Shown here: positions 30,122 through 43,552 of the stretch, piece after piece
Layout: the number at the start of each line of letters is the position of its first letter
Numbering within the stretch: the first letter of the stretch is position 1
Source of the DNA: Chytridium lagenaria
Lineage: Eukaryota > Chytridiomycota > Chytridiomycetes > Chytridiales > Chytridiaceae
DNA length: 64,000 bases
Reading direction: 5' to 3'
Assembly (NCBI GenBank): GCA_025449115.1
Contig: JAHLKC010000001.1
Location: 372,001 to 436,000, forward strand
Notes under the pieces: generated by a model
The model's input: only the letters and a program-made list of their open reading frames with translations
Database searches by the model: none
What the model was told of the DNA's origin: nothing
Position numbers and translations under genes: made by a program

Positions 30122-32301
30122 ATGCCTGATCACCGCGTTAACGACGTCGAAGTCCATGACGGTATTCATGAGGCCTTATACACAATTGCTCACTTTGATT
30201 ACACCAAGCCCATCATCCACAATGGTAAGTCTTTGGTTGCAACTGCGCCGTTTGGCTTGATCACTCCCACTTGATCAAACTTGACTGTCGCGAGGCTTGC
30301 TTCCTGCAACATTCTTAGCTATTTGCATCGCCTTCCCTTCCCTTCACTGTTTTTTGAAATTTCCCTATTTGGGAGGGAGAAAGCGCGCGACAAGATCATG
30401 TTTTATTTAAAAACATACCTCCGCCATGTTTTGTCAATTCCACACTTTTCTGCTGATGATGCCTTTCGCCGCACCTCATCGCGCCCCTCTACTCATGCAT
30501 TTCTCCATCCCTTACATTTCTCCCGAAATTGGCCTGATGATATTCCATAAACCTTGCTAACATCGCTTATTTATAGCGAGCATCCCCGTACTGTATGAGG
30601 AGGCTCTTGAGCATGAAGCTGGAACAGCTTTGATGAGTTCTGGAGCACTTGCTCTTAACTCTGGGGCAAAAAAGGGTCGTTCGCCAAAGGACAAGCGTAT
30701 TGTAGATGAGCCCGACTCCACCGACAACATTTGGGTTGGTCTTTTTCTATTGTGTTAGACATAGATCCCTTTGCTTCAGACTTACGTAGTATGTTCCTTG
30801 CTTAGTGGGGACCCGTCAACATCAAGATGAACCAAAATTCTTTTATGGTCAACCGCGAGCGGGCTATTGACTACCTCAACACCCGTAGCCGTCTTTACGT
30901 CTTTGACGGGTTTGCTGGCTGGGACCCCAAGTACCGCATCAAGGTCCGGGTCATCTGTGCCCGTGCCTACCATGGTAAGTCGCTTTGCGGACTCTTCTCT
31001 AGTGCTCCGTTTCTCAAAACTAATCGGAATATATCAGCACTTTTTATGCGCAACATGCTTATCAGGCCCACTGATGAAGAACTTGCAAACTTTGGTGAAC
31101 CCGATTTTACTATCTTTAACGCTGGAGAATTCCCCGCTAACCGGTACACAACCGGCATGACTTCCACGACGTCCGTGTCGGTCAACTTTGCCCGCCGCGA
31201 AATGGTTATCCTCGGCACGCAGTACGCTGGGGAGATGAAGAAGGGAATTTGTAAGTTTTTTAAAGCTTTCATCAGCATATTGTTAGAATATCTAACCGTT
31301 TGTTTTGATAGTCACCGTAATGCATTACCTCATGCCAAAGGCTGGCGTACTTTCCCTTCACTCTAGTGCTAACGAGGGTCCCGCCGGTGATGTCTCCCTC
31401 TTTTTTGGTCTATCTGGTACTGGCAAGACTACCCTTTCAGCTGACCCTCACCGCTTCTTGATCGGTGATGACGAGCATTGCTGGTCCGATGAGGGAATAT
31501 TCAAACATTGAGGGTGGCTGCTATGCCAAGTGTATTGATCTTTCGGCAGAGAAGGAGCCTGAAATTTTTAACGCTATTCGCTTCGGCTCAGTAGTTGAGA
31601 ATGTTGTTTACGACAAGGGTACCCGTGTCATTGACTTTACCGACTCTACTCTTACAGAAAACACTCGTTGCGCGTACCCTATCGAATATATTCCCAACGC
31701 CAAGATCCCTTGCGTTGGAGGGCACCCCAAAAACATCATCCTTTTGACCTGTGATGCCTTTGGCGTGCTTCCCCCTGTCTCTAAGCTAACACCTGAGCAG
31801 GTCAGCTACCATTTCATCTCTGGCTACACTGCCAAAATTGCTGGAACGGAGGATGGCGTTACTGAGCCGCAGGCTACCTTCTCCACCTGCTTTGGCGCCC
31901 CATTTCTCACCTGGCACCCTACCAAATATGCCACCATGCTTGCCGCCAAGATGGCCCAGCACAAGTCGTCTGCCTGGCTCATTAACACTGGCTGGAACGG
32001 TGGCGCCTACGGCACCGGAAAACGTATTTCTCTCAAATACTCGCGTGCGATAATTGATGCTATTCACTCTGGCGAGCTTGACAAGGCTCAGTTTGAGACT
32101 TACCCCGTTTTCGGGCTTCAGATCCCTAAGGCCGTTACAGGAGTTCCTGCTGAAGTCCTTGACCCCCGCAAGTCTTGGCTTGGAACCCCTGCTAGCTACA
32201 GCGCCACCGTAGACAAGCTTGCTAAGCTCTTTATCGACAACTTTAAAGCTTACTCTGAGAAGGCTGATGCCTCTGTTCTTGATGCTGGACCTAAGGTTTA
32301 A
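30122..32301 (+). CDS. PCK1: Phosphoenolpyruvate carboxykinase (ATP)
   Basis: Converts oxaloacetate plus ATP to phosphoenolpyruvate, the committed step of gluconeogenesis, in the cytosol. Starts [14 protein letters not shown]. Four introns separate the exons: about 30224-30577, 30735-30805, 30974-31036 and 31251-31311. Family marks in order: [15 protein letters not shown], the WWGPVN motif rebuilt across the second intron, [30 protein letters not shown], the ATP-binding P-loop [13 protein letters not shown], the metal-binding [26 protein letters not shown], and [20 protein letters not shown]. The P-loop and length (about 540 residues) mark the ATP-dependent class, typical of fungi. A single extra A in a three-A run at about 31503-31505 breaks the frame in the middle of the active-site region. 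Since everything else is intact, a sequence error is most likely. Confidence 0.96.
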
Positions 32302-33156
32302 TTTGTATACCTTTTCATTCTTCAGCACCTCTTTGGAATCTTCTTGCTCCTTTATTTACCTGTGATGGGAGATAATTATCCTCTTTCTTGCGGTTTAAGA
32401 GATACGAAGATGGGCTATTTCTTATTTACTTCATTCAAAGGTTGGCGTCCAAACGGTCAAAAGCTTCAAAATAAATATTTATTATCGATTATCTCATGCT
32501 GCCTTAATATGTACTGAATCAGTTGGCTAACACTCTCAATATGCTCTTGAAATAAATCTTGGACGCTCGTCGTGACTATATCGATTTGATACAAAAAATG
32601 AAGTTAACGCCGTTGTTGGCTGGTGACGGCATTGATAAAATCGGTAGCAGTTTCAGTGAAACACCACATATCGAGTAGCGTTGCAAGTCTTAGGTGTAGT
32701 CAAAGCCAGTGGTACTGACTGGAAAAACAATCGCTTTCTCGACATGTTTCAAGGAAATCTTGAAGGTTTACATAAACCAATACCCGAGTAGTGGATTATG
32801 CTAAGAAGGTTCGGATGGTTATGGAAGCAAATCCTTCGGACGAGATGAAGGCCTCGCTAATATCGAAGGGTCTGAAAGGAAATATATGCTACTTTAATTA
32901 GATGTATGCCATTGATCATTTCGCTAATTCGCTAACACAAGCTTATGCAAGTTCTTTGACATTATCAACGCTGGTGAAGAGATGCACTGAGAGATAGGAA
33001 CAAGGAAAGGATGTGCTCCACCGCGTTTTCGCAATAGAGATCTAGAAAAGTTTTTCTTGACGACAAAACTGGTGTTGAGTAGGCCACCTTTCTCTCGCCC
33101 AACATCATCTCAAAGTTAGAAAAAGGAGACGGCAGGTAGTCAGGTGATCCTCTAGC
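32302..33156. other. Intergenic region, no supported gene
   Basis: Between PEPCK and the Miro gene. Short open patches occur on both strands (for example about 32690-32800 plus, 32965-33276 minus), but none shows a recognisable domain or joins into a model. It may contain decayed coding sequence or the Miro promoter and leader. Confidence 0.35.
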
Positions 33157-36110
<2,954 letters not shown>

Positions 36111-36343
36111 AAAGGGATTTCCTACTAGTTCTGTGGTGTAGCGTCTGAAACCATCAAATAAAGGCAAATACATTCGCATTGTATAATAAGATATCCTCAA
36201 AGTTTACTTTCCTTTAAAACGAAAAAAGAAATTATCTAAACTAGCTTTTAGAGTCAAGGAGTTATAGAATCTTGTATTCAAGCTTACGCAAACAAACTGT
36301 GACTACGAGGGGGTATACTACATTGATGATTTCGCACAACCTT

Positions 36344-36861
36344 TCAATTTGCGGACTTAATTCTATGCTCAGCGAGATCATCAACCCAAATGCCTTTTTC
36401 TGAGCTGTCGCCTTTCCGTTGCAACTCAGGCGTATTCACATGCTTAAATACTGACAGCAGCAGAGGTGATGCGGCTTCATCAGTGGCCTCCCGGCGATCT
36501 CGTCCGACTCTCCTGTCTGTAATCATCCCTTCCAAATCCTGCACCGACAGCTTTGCTGTGCCGGGAAAAGCTTCTTGATTCGATCGGACTTTTAGAACAT
36601 CCAGCATCTCGTTTTCCTATCGAAAATAAGTTTTTCCATACAAGACCATCGTATGAACCTTTTTGAAGTCTTGGCATCCTTCGAATGAATGCTCCACGTC
36701 AGGGCGTTGAAATTGGAAATGACCTGCTCATTCTCTCTTGAAACTTCCAGTTTCTTTACATCCATCTGTCTCTTGGCAGCTTCAACCTCAAACTTGCTTG
36801 TAGCCCGCGATGCAGCCGAAACAACTGGCGGAGGCTTCAACTTAGTGGCTTTATTGCCCAT
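36344..36861 (-). CDS. Small hypothetical protein, possible N-myristoylation
   Basis: Starts MGNKATKLKPPP at 36861, which fits the N-myristoylation pattern Gly2 with Thr6. An intron at about 36607-36650 (GTTCAT...CGATAG) joins two exons into about 155 residues. The second part contains MLDVLKVRSNQEAF, LSVQDLEGMITDRRVGRDRR and the end WVDDLAEHRIKSAN. The splice phase fits only if one A is missing from the A run just before the donor. The protein is largely charged and helical. I do not recognise it. It ends about 230 bases from the convergent Miro gene and lies 76 bases downstream of SFT2. Confidence 0.55.
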
Positions 36862-36937
36862 TTTTTCCAATTGCAATTTTTTGTAGTATCGATTTTAGAT
36901 CGGTTCAATTCTCATCATACGAATAATTGGATGTTTA

Positions 36938-37934
36938 TTATATCGCTTGGTCTCTACTTCTAATCCAACTTTTCGGTAGAACTACACGCGTGAGTAAACT
37001 GTGCTTGAGAGAAACTGCGATTTCCATCCAAATTTAATAAGAATAACGTAAGTACTGAGATTGCAGTAAAACAAGCGCAAATCACCCACCGAGAGACCAG
37101 CTAGTTACGGTGCGATAGAGGGAGAACAAAAGATGTTAATGAAGACGTCGCTAGTATGCAAACAGATGCTTACAGGTTCCTCCAGGAAAATACGTTCCAA
37201 AAAACCAAACCAGTGCGATCATTTGAACCACAGACGACATTATGGTCAAAATATAGCTTTTCATCTGGTGCGTGTATTTTGTGATGAGAACTCACGACAA
37301 CTCTACAATACTTACGAAGAGAGAAAAGTATAAAGTCAATATTAGCGAGCCAAAATATGCGCCTGTCCACGGTAGACGCGGGATCAAAATGAGATCTTTG
37401 AAATATGCGCGCAGGCCACGAATAAGAGCAAAACTACATGCTGCTAAAACTAAAAAAAAGATTAACAGAAGACCGAAGGAAATTGCGCTAAAAATCGAAA
37501 CTCACTGCTACCAAGGGAGAAGGTCGTTGCGAATTTGGATGGGGAAATCATCAACAGGGGAAGAGAGAAAAAGGACACCATAAAGCAGATTGATGCTAGT
37601 GCAAACGTAACGAAGAATCCAGCGAGTCGCTGAAATATGATTCATTACGATGTTTAACCAAAAGAAGATATTGAAGGATTTGTACCTGAAAAGAAGTAAG
37701 GCCGCATAGCTCAGGCTCTGGTTCATCTCTGTTACCCAGACCAAATGAAGAGAGTGTGTTTTGTCCTGCCGTTCTCACACTTCCCAAAAGGCTTTGGAGG
37801 GGTCCTTCCGCCTGATTCGATGTCGCCCCCTGCGAGGTGGAGGATGCGGTAGGAAAATACTTAGAGAAGCTGCTGAATCCTCCGCCATCATTGGCTGCCG
37901 GAGTGGAAGATGTGAACGTTGAGAAGTTGGACAT
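36938..37934 (-). CDS. SFT2: SFT2-like vesicle transport membrane protein
   Basis: Golgi tetraspan protein that helps fusion of endosome-derived vesicles with the Golgi. Starts MSNFSTFTSSTPAAND with a Ser/Thr/Gly-rich cytosolic N-terminus and SFGLGNRDEPEPELCGLTSF. Four membrane segments match the family: RLAGFFVTFALASICFMVSF with SLPLLMISPSKFATTFSLGS, then TGAYFGSLILTLYFSL, then SYILTIMSSVVQMIALVWFF with GTYFPGGT. The C-terminal exons give SGLSVVSLKHSLLTRVVLPK, which resembles the family end. Four or five short introns. One splice junction (near 37260-37320) is off by one base, either a frame error or a misplaced splice site. The stop at 36938 is moderately sure. Confidence 0.82.
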
Positions 37935-38198
37935 TTTTGAGGGCAATTTTACTAGGTAATAACAAGCCTGATGGGTTTGCTATGTAAACAAACGCACCTA
38001 GCTGAAGTGCGAATGACGCGAAGGAAAGTTTATCAAGAAAACAAGGATATCGCTTCTTGAAAGCTATAAGACGTTGATACTATAACCCCATACAACTGAA
38101 GCCGGTGATGACGGTTTATTAGATGGAGTGCGGGATGAGGAAGGGCGAAATGGCATTTACAGATCTCATCAAAATAGACACAACATGCACTTCAACTT

Positions 38199-38948
38199 TC
38201 AAAGCGCCCTTCTGTGGCCAAGAGTGCGCTCCATAGTGCCGTGAACGTCCATAATATGCAAACTGGGGTCGGCATCTAGGTGGTAAAAGTTAGTAAGACC
38301 AGCCATGCTGAGATAGTTCAAGTACCTCCAAGGAAATCCTCAAATTCAATCGACTCGTCCCTGCCGGCAAGAATGTCAAGAGCCAGGTTTGATGTCTTGA
38401 GAACGGGAATCCTCTTAGGCTATAAAAAAAAGATATTGTTATAAAAAGTGTTACAACCATCACTCCTAAAGGCCAATAGAGCATGGAGATATATGATACA
38501 GACCTGAGAAAGAAGGAACCTCTCCATCTGAATCCTAATAGGCATGTGGGCTCCGTGAAGGCGTTGTGCAAGGTTAAGGTGGAGCTCATCCTGAGTTTCA
38601 TTCCACTTTTGGAAGGAATGAATAATAAGGTACAGAGGAACGAGGAGGTTAGATTACTAATGCTCACGCTTGCAAAGGTATCAATCTGGCAGGCTGTTTA
38701 TCATGCTTCTAAGCATTTGGCCGACGGAATAGCCAAAATGAAGAACGCGTGGCCCCAAAATCTAAAGTACTTGTCCCCATTACCTTGTTCAAGCTTGACT
38801 CAAGGGGGTGACCGGGTATGACATCTCCACGCACGGTCTTGAGGCCATCCCTAAGCGAGTCATGCACTCCGTAGAAGGAGTCGCCGCCCAGTGATGTCTC
38901 CGCCCTCTCTGCAAAACCAGCTTTGGGTCGAATTCTGAGAGATGCCAT
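38199..38948 (-). CDS. UMP1: Proteasome maturation factor UMP1/POMP
   Basis: Chaperone of 20S proteasome assembly that is degraded as the first substrate of the finished proteasome. Starts MASLRIRPKAGFAERAE. Then comes the family core: SFYGVHDSLRDGLKTVRGDV, PGHPLESSL, WNETQDELHLNLAQRLHG, HMPIRIQMERFLLSQ, PKRIPVLKTSNLALDILAGR, DESIEFEDFLG, and the end DVHGTMERTLG. Three introns: the first is about 190 bases using the acceptor before WNETQ near 38600, then one of about 80 bases and one of about 50 bases. No frame break. About 140 residues, the usual size. Confidence 0.92.
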
Positions 38949-39647
38949 TTCTTATTCAATTCAAGGAAACTAAGTGACACAGTGGTTCTGAGCAGTCAAA
39001 ATTCATGAGCTACATCTTTAGCTATTAGTCTCAGTGTATTGGAGTTGAAATCGGTTCTACAGCACGATAGTAGTGAGTGACTGGACCGCGTAGCAATTGA
39101 CCTCATTCCTCCTTTCACTGTCCCATCATCGTTTATTAAAATGCCATTGATTCCAAATTATGTTCACATCTTTACGATGATTTCAGTTTTTTTAAGACCA
39201 ATGGAGCTGAAATGCACATGTACCATCAATTCACTGCATATTAAATATCAGGCCTATATGGAATGTAGCTTTGTCACTGGGAATGAAGCGCTTTAAATCT
39301 GTAGATTTGCATGTCCGATCATTGTGTTTGTAAATAATGCAATCCACTTTGAGGATTTCTGAATGAGATAAAAGTCCTGGTTATCATCCGGCGAATGCAG
39401 TGCTCCCCTTCATGTGTAGTCCGTTTCAATCCGCCATATCCCATTAAATTCGCATTAGCATTTGAAGGGGCACTTTGTTGTTGACGTGGCCGTATATATT
39501 CAGACAAATCATCGAAACAAAAAAAAAAAAGCAAAAGCTCTTAGGAAAAGCCTATTGAAGAAGAAGCTTCACGGAGCCACTTTCGCAAAAGAAGAACATC
39601 CTAAACTTTGTTTGACACCTAACTAGAAGAGACGCTATTTGCTACAG
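38949..39647. promoter_or_regulatory. Divergent spacer between UMP1 and RIM2-like gene
   Basis: About 700 bases between two divergent starts, so it holds both promoters. An A run of 11 occurs at about 39520-39530. No convincing open frame or RNA gene was seen. Confidence 0.35.
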
Positions 39648-41234
39648 ATGTCGAGCGGGAACAAGAAAAAGGACTTCTGGGTCCATTTTATGGCTGGAGG
39701 GTGAGCCTACTTTTGCATGCACACTTGGGGTTTCCCCATCACAACAGGCACCTGACCATATTTTACTGTTGATATTGATAATATTGAAAGGTTGGGTGGA
39801 ACAGGTATGTGGTGACTTAAAATCTTAGGCATCTTGCGTCATGACAGAACTTGACATCTCACCTTTCTCATCTTCTTTTCTTCATGATGCAGTTGGCGCA
39901 GCAATAACCTGTCCTCTGGAGGTCGTAAAAACAAGGCTTCAGGTGAGACTAGTTACTTTCACAAGGTTTTTTTCAGGAAGCTGACCATGGTATCGTAGTC
40001 ATCCCTATATAGTCCCAAGGCACTTCCCGGAATGCACCTCGTCCATCAGCCAGCAGCAGCAAGAGGTCTCGTCAGCTACGCCGTTGAACATGTTCGGCAA
40101 GTCATCGAACTGCTTAGGCAAGTATCTCATTATTTATTTATTTTTTCGATTACATTGCTTACACTTATTCAACAGCATCATCAAGAGGCGAGAGGGCGTG
40201 ACAGCACTTTGGAAGGGTTTGGGACCAAATCTCGTCGGAGTCGTTCCTGCAAGGTTGGTATTAAATATTAATTATAAGGCGTTGTCGACGAACATGGGTT
40301 GATAACGTCACCACCACTATTCGCTGATTGAAATTAATGCTCCATGCAGAGCCATCTATTTCTCGACGTATAACTATGGCAAGAATGCGTACACAGCAAT
40401 AAACAAAGGTCAAGAAACACCCTTTGTTCATATGATATCGGCTATCAGCGCAGGTGTTGCGACATCCATCGCCACAAATCCTATATGGCTCGTTAAAACG
40501 CGGATGGTATGCCTCTTTAATGTTCTCGCTTTGTCTGAGTCTCTTAACCTTTTTCTTGTGTATTGGTAGCAATTGCAATCGGATAGTATGACAGGGCACG
40601 CGCGGAAATACAGGAGCAGCTTAGATTGCTTGACCTCCGTGGTTCGAGAAGAGGGCGTTAAGGGACTTTACAAGGGGTTGTCTGCAAGCATTCTCGGTAA
40701 TATGCAGTTTTTAAAAAATGATGCTAACTCCGTTTGCATTTATTAGGGCTCACAGAAACTTCACTTCAATTTGTCCTCTATGAGCAAATGAAGAAGCGTA
40801 TCCTTGCGGCGAAAATGGAAAAAAAATCTCTAGAACGTGCAACAAATCTCTCCCCTCCACCAAAGCCATCATTAGGTAGATATCATTTTCCTTTCGCTTC
40901 AGACTCTCTTCTAATTCATGACTGACCTGATATCGCTATTTCGTCCTAAGATTGGTACGAAACATTCGGTGTCGCTGCAACTGCAAAACTCTTTGCCACT
41001 ATCACAACATATCCGCATGAGGTTCTTCGAACGAGATTGAGGCAGGTTCCTGCAGGCGCCGAAGTGAGCCGCGGTCTCATTCAAACGGCACGGAAGATTT
41101 ACTTGGAAGAGGGCATGGGGGCGCTTTACGGCGGACTTACCGCGCATCTTCTGAGAGTCGTCCCAAACGCCGCTATTTTGTTTGCCACTGTGGAATTTGT
41201 ATTGTTATATGCGGCCAATTTGGACAAGAAGTGA
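39648..41234 (+). CDS. RIM2: Mitochondrial pyrimidine nucleotide carrier, RIM2 type
   Basis: Inner-membrane carrier of the SLC25 family. RIM2 (human SLC25A33/36) exchanges pyrimidine nucleotides, supplying mtDNA and RNA synthesis. Starts MSSGNKKKDFWVHFMAGG. The three repeat signatures are seen: CPLEVVKTRLQSS, NPIWLVKTRMQLQ and YPHEVLRTRLRQVP. RIM2-like blocks are LWKGLGPNLVGVVPARAIYF, GLYKGLSASILGLTETSLQF, VLYEQMKKRI and LYGGLTAHLLRVVPNAAILF. The PIW and tryptophan-lacking third repeat fit this subfamily better than NAD or folate carriers. About eight introns, the one at 40118-40175 with a GC donor. No frame break. Substrate is by family only. Confidence 0.9.
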
Positions 41235-41712
41235 GGACTGCACATAAGCTCACATTACCTTTTTTGATATCGCAAGTCTTAAATATTCCACTCAGTTATG
41301 TTGACACTTACCACACTCGCCGTCCCCTCCTTTTCTCCATATCCCCACTGGACCAATCCGATAGCATTCACCTGTCACTCATTTATTGGTCCGACCTTGC
41401 AACCCATCCCTTTTATTTGCACGTTGGTCTTCTTTGTTATTTCGTCAAACTCGCCACGCATTTAATGTTTCTTTTTTTATTCGCTTGATTTTGTTGGTTC
41501 TTTTTATGAGCCTCGCCTTTTTTGGAATCTTAGTTTTACAACTTGTTATCGCATTCATCGCGCGTATTTGCCGAATATAAATATGTAATCCGTACATCAC
41601 TACCAGTTTTTAAGCGACAAGAAGGTTGCTATTAGGTATTGTTTCTTATTTGACGATCTTTATCCTTAAATTAAACACATAAGCAATTTTGGAGTGATGC
41701 ATAACAAAAAAC
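41235..41712. other. Convergent intergenic region
   Basis: Lies between the stops of the RIM2-like gene and the Bin3 gene. It is T-rich on the plus strand; the open stretches are hydrophobic by composition and are not convincing proteins. It should hold both polyadenylation regions. Confidence 0.45.
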
Positions 41713-43140
41713 TCATGATCTCATGAACACATAAACATTCCGCTGAAACCCCTTTCCTCCCTCAGCACCCTCCACCCCACCTAACCATTCCCCGGTTTTA
41801 AACCCAATATCTTCCACTAAATATTTCAAAAACCCTTCGGGTTTCATCACCAACTCTTTCCCCCCATCCTTCACAACCCCCATCTCAATTGCCATCTTCC
41901 TGTCTTTTCTATACCCCGCGTCGGACCCTTGCGGTTCCAACACCAATCGTCCTCCTCGCTTCAAAGCCGCATAACATTTCGCAAAAAACACCCTCAACCC
42001 ATCATCTCCCCAAACCACATGCACCCATTTCGTGACGCTCAAAGCAAAAATCACATCATATTTCTCCATCCCTATTGGTAAAGCCTCCGTTACAAAATTC
42101 CCGCACCGAAAGGATACGTTACGAGGGAACCCTGGCGCGTTGTTTCGGAGAATCGGCATCACCCCTAGACTTGCAGGACAGCTTGCCGGGAAAAAATCCG
42201 TTTCCTCCTCATACCCAAACCGGCCTTCCCGCGTCTCGGGTGGTCCGTCATCGTTGAAATCAATCCTCGAGGCTTTCACAGCGAGACTCGATCTTGCTTT
42301 CCGGATGAGGGAGGGATCAATGTCGATACCGTCCACTTGAAGTGCGGTGGTGTGGAGAGCGACTTGAATGGTGAATTCGCCAGTGTTGCAGCCAATATCG
42401 AGGACACGGGCATTATTTAGCCAGGTTGGATCGAGAAGACGAAGACGGGGGTCAAGGCTCGAAGTGGGATTGCGACGACGGTAATAACCCTCGTAGTTGC
42501 CGAATGGGGCGGGTGGAAGAGCTAGAGGTTTTTGTCGTCGACCTCCAGAGACATTGGGAGGTTCTAGTTCTTCTTTGTCATCTTCTATATCGTTGGTATC
42601 TGTCAGTGTATTCTTCGCGGGATTAGGCTGGCCGACTTCTGGAGCACCGCTTTCTCCCTCATCCACCATCTTCCCACCCTCTTCCGCTCCGGTTATTCCC
42701 CCCTTGCGAGAAGTAGCCCTCCTCTTCCCCCTCTTTCCCTTCGCCTTTCCTTTCGTCGTCTCCACCTCCTTTACTCCATCCGCTCCCTCACTATCCGCAA
42801 CATCCACATCCATCATCTCTCCTCCCTTTGAATGCCCATCGTTCGCGGCGTCTTCCTGTCCGACTTCTCCCTTCTTCCTCTTCTTCGTCTTCTCCCTATC
42901 CCCTTGCAAAGGATCTACGACAACCTCTTTCTCGCCTTCTCCAGCAACATCTTCTTCGGACTCAACGTCCCCATCTCTTTTACATCCCCGCTTTTCAAGC
43001 CGCTGGCCTCGCCGTTTTTGACGTCTCCGCTTTTTAGCAGGCACCACGGTGTCGCTGTCATCGGCGTTCTTGCGTTTAGTGAGGGATGGGATAGGAGGGG
43101 CTGCGCATGGATTTGAAAGCTGGAGGTTGTCTGTTACCAT
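41713..43140 (-). CDS. Bin3-type RNA methyltransferase (MEPCE/BCDIN3 family)
   Basis: SAM-dependent enzyme that methylates the gamma-phosphate at the 5' end of small Pol III RNAs (7SK and U6 in animals, U6 in fission yeast). A single uninterrupted frame of 475 residues. Residues 1-200 are low-complexity, Lys/Arg/Glu/Asp-rich and nuclear-like (KKRRRQKRRGQRLEKRG). The catalytic domain runs from about 210 to 475: FGNYEGYYRRRNP, DPRLRLLDPTWL, the SAM motif VLDIGCNTGEFTIQ, GIDIDPSLIRKAR, NVSFRCGNFV, and the Bin3 block VIFALSVTKWVHVVWGDDGL with FFAKCYAALKRGGRLVLEPQ. Intronless in an intron-rich neighbourhood. The start is the first ATG of the frame. Confidence 0.9.
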   Translation of the reverse strand: MVTDNLQLSNPCAAPPIPSLTKRKNADDSDTVVPAKKRRRQKRRGQRLEKRGCKRDGDVESEEDVAGEGEKEVVVDPLQGDREKTKKRKKGEVGQEDAANDGHSKGGEMMDVDVADSEGADGVKEVETTKGKAKGKRGKRRATSRKGGITGAEEGGKMVDEGESGAPEVGQPNPAKNTLTDTNDIEDDKEELEPPNVSGGRRQKPLALPPAPFGNYEGYYRRRNPTSSLDPRLRLLDPTWLNNARVLDIGCNTGEFTIQVALHTTALQVDGIDIDPSLIRKARSSLAVKASRIDFNDDGPPETREGRFGYEEETDFFPASCPASLGVMPILRNNAPGFPRNVSFRCGNFVTEALPIGMEKYDVIFALSVTKWVHVVWGDDGLRVFFAKCYAALKRGGRLVLEPQGSDAGYRKDRKMAIEMGVVKDGGKELVMKPEGFLKYLVEDIGFKTGEWLGGVEGAEGGKGFQRNVYVFMRS

Positions 43141-43552
43141 GCTTTGAAATTTGAGAATATGTCAAGAATCTGAAAGTCAATCATCTCGACGCTCAAATTC
43201 AGTAAATAATCTCGACGCAATTCCGTATATTGTTTAATAAACCAAGACATCGAAGAAAAAAAATACAGAAAACCACAAAAAGGGCTTAAAGGCGCATTGC
43301 ACGAAGCAAAAAAACCACGACGACGACAGTAATAAATGGGGATATGCAAAACACGTTAAACACTAGCTCCTAATCAAAAACCAAACGATGGGGAAATGGG
43401 GGTAATCGTCCTCCCATAATACAACAAAGACGTAGGAAAGAAAGAGACTCACATCAAAACAAATACAACAGATAAAACTTTCCAACGTTAAAAAATGAGA
43501 GAGATAAACAAAAAAACAAATATAAATGAATAAACAACATTCCTCCCATCAT
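43141..43552. other. Intergenic region between two minus-strand genes
   Basis: A/T-rich, downstream of the sulfite reductase gene and upstream of the Bin3 gene. No convincing open frame. It should hold the terminator of the former and the promoter of the latter. Confidence 0.4.

Noticed and set aside
31786..32328. Minus-strand open frame of 180 codons
   Set aside because: Antisense shadow of the PEPCK C-terminal exon, which is fully conserved on the plus strand.
32302..33156. Possible decayed gene between PEPCK and Miro
   Set aside because: Several short open patches exist, but none shows a conserved motif and they do not join by splice sites.
42497..43021. Plus-strand Ser/Pro-rich open frames
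   Set aside because: Antisense to the low-complexity Lys/Glu region of the Bin3 methyltransferase.
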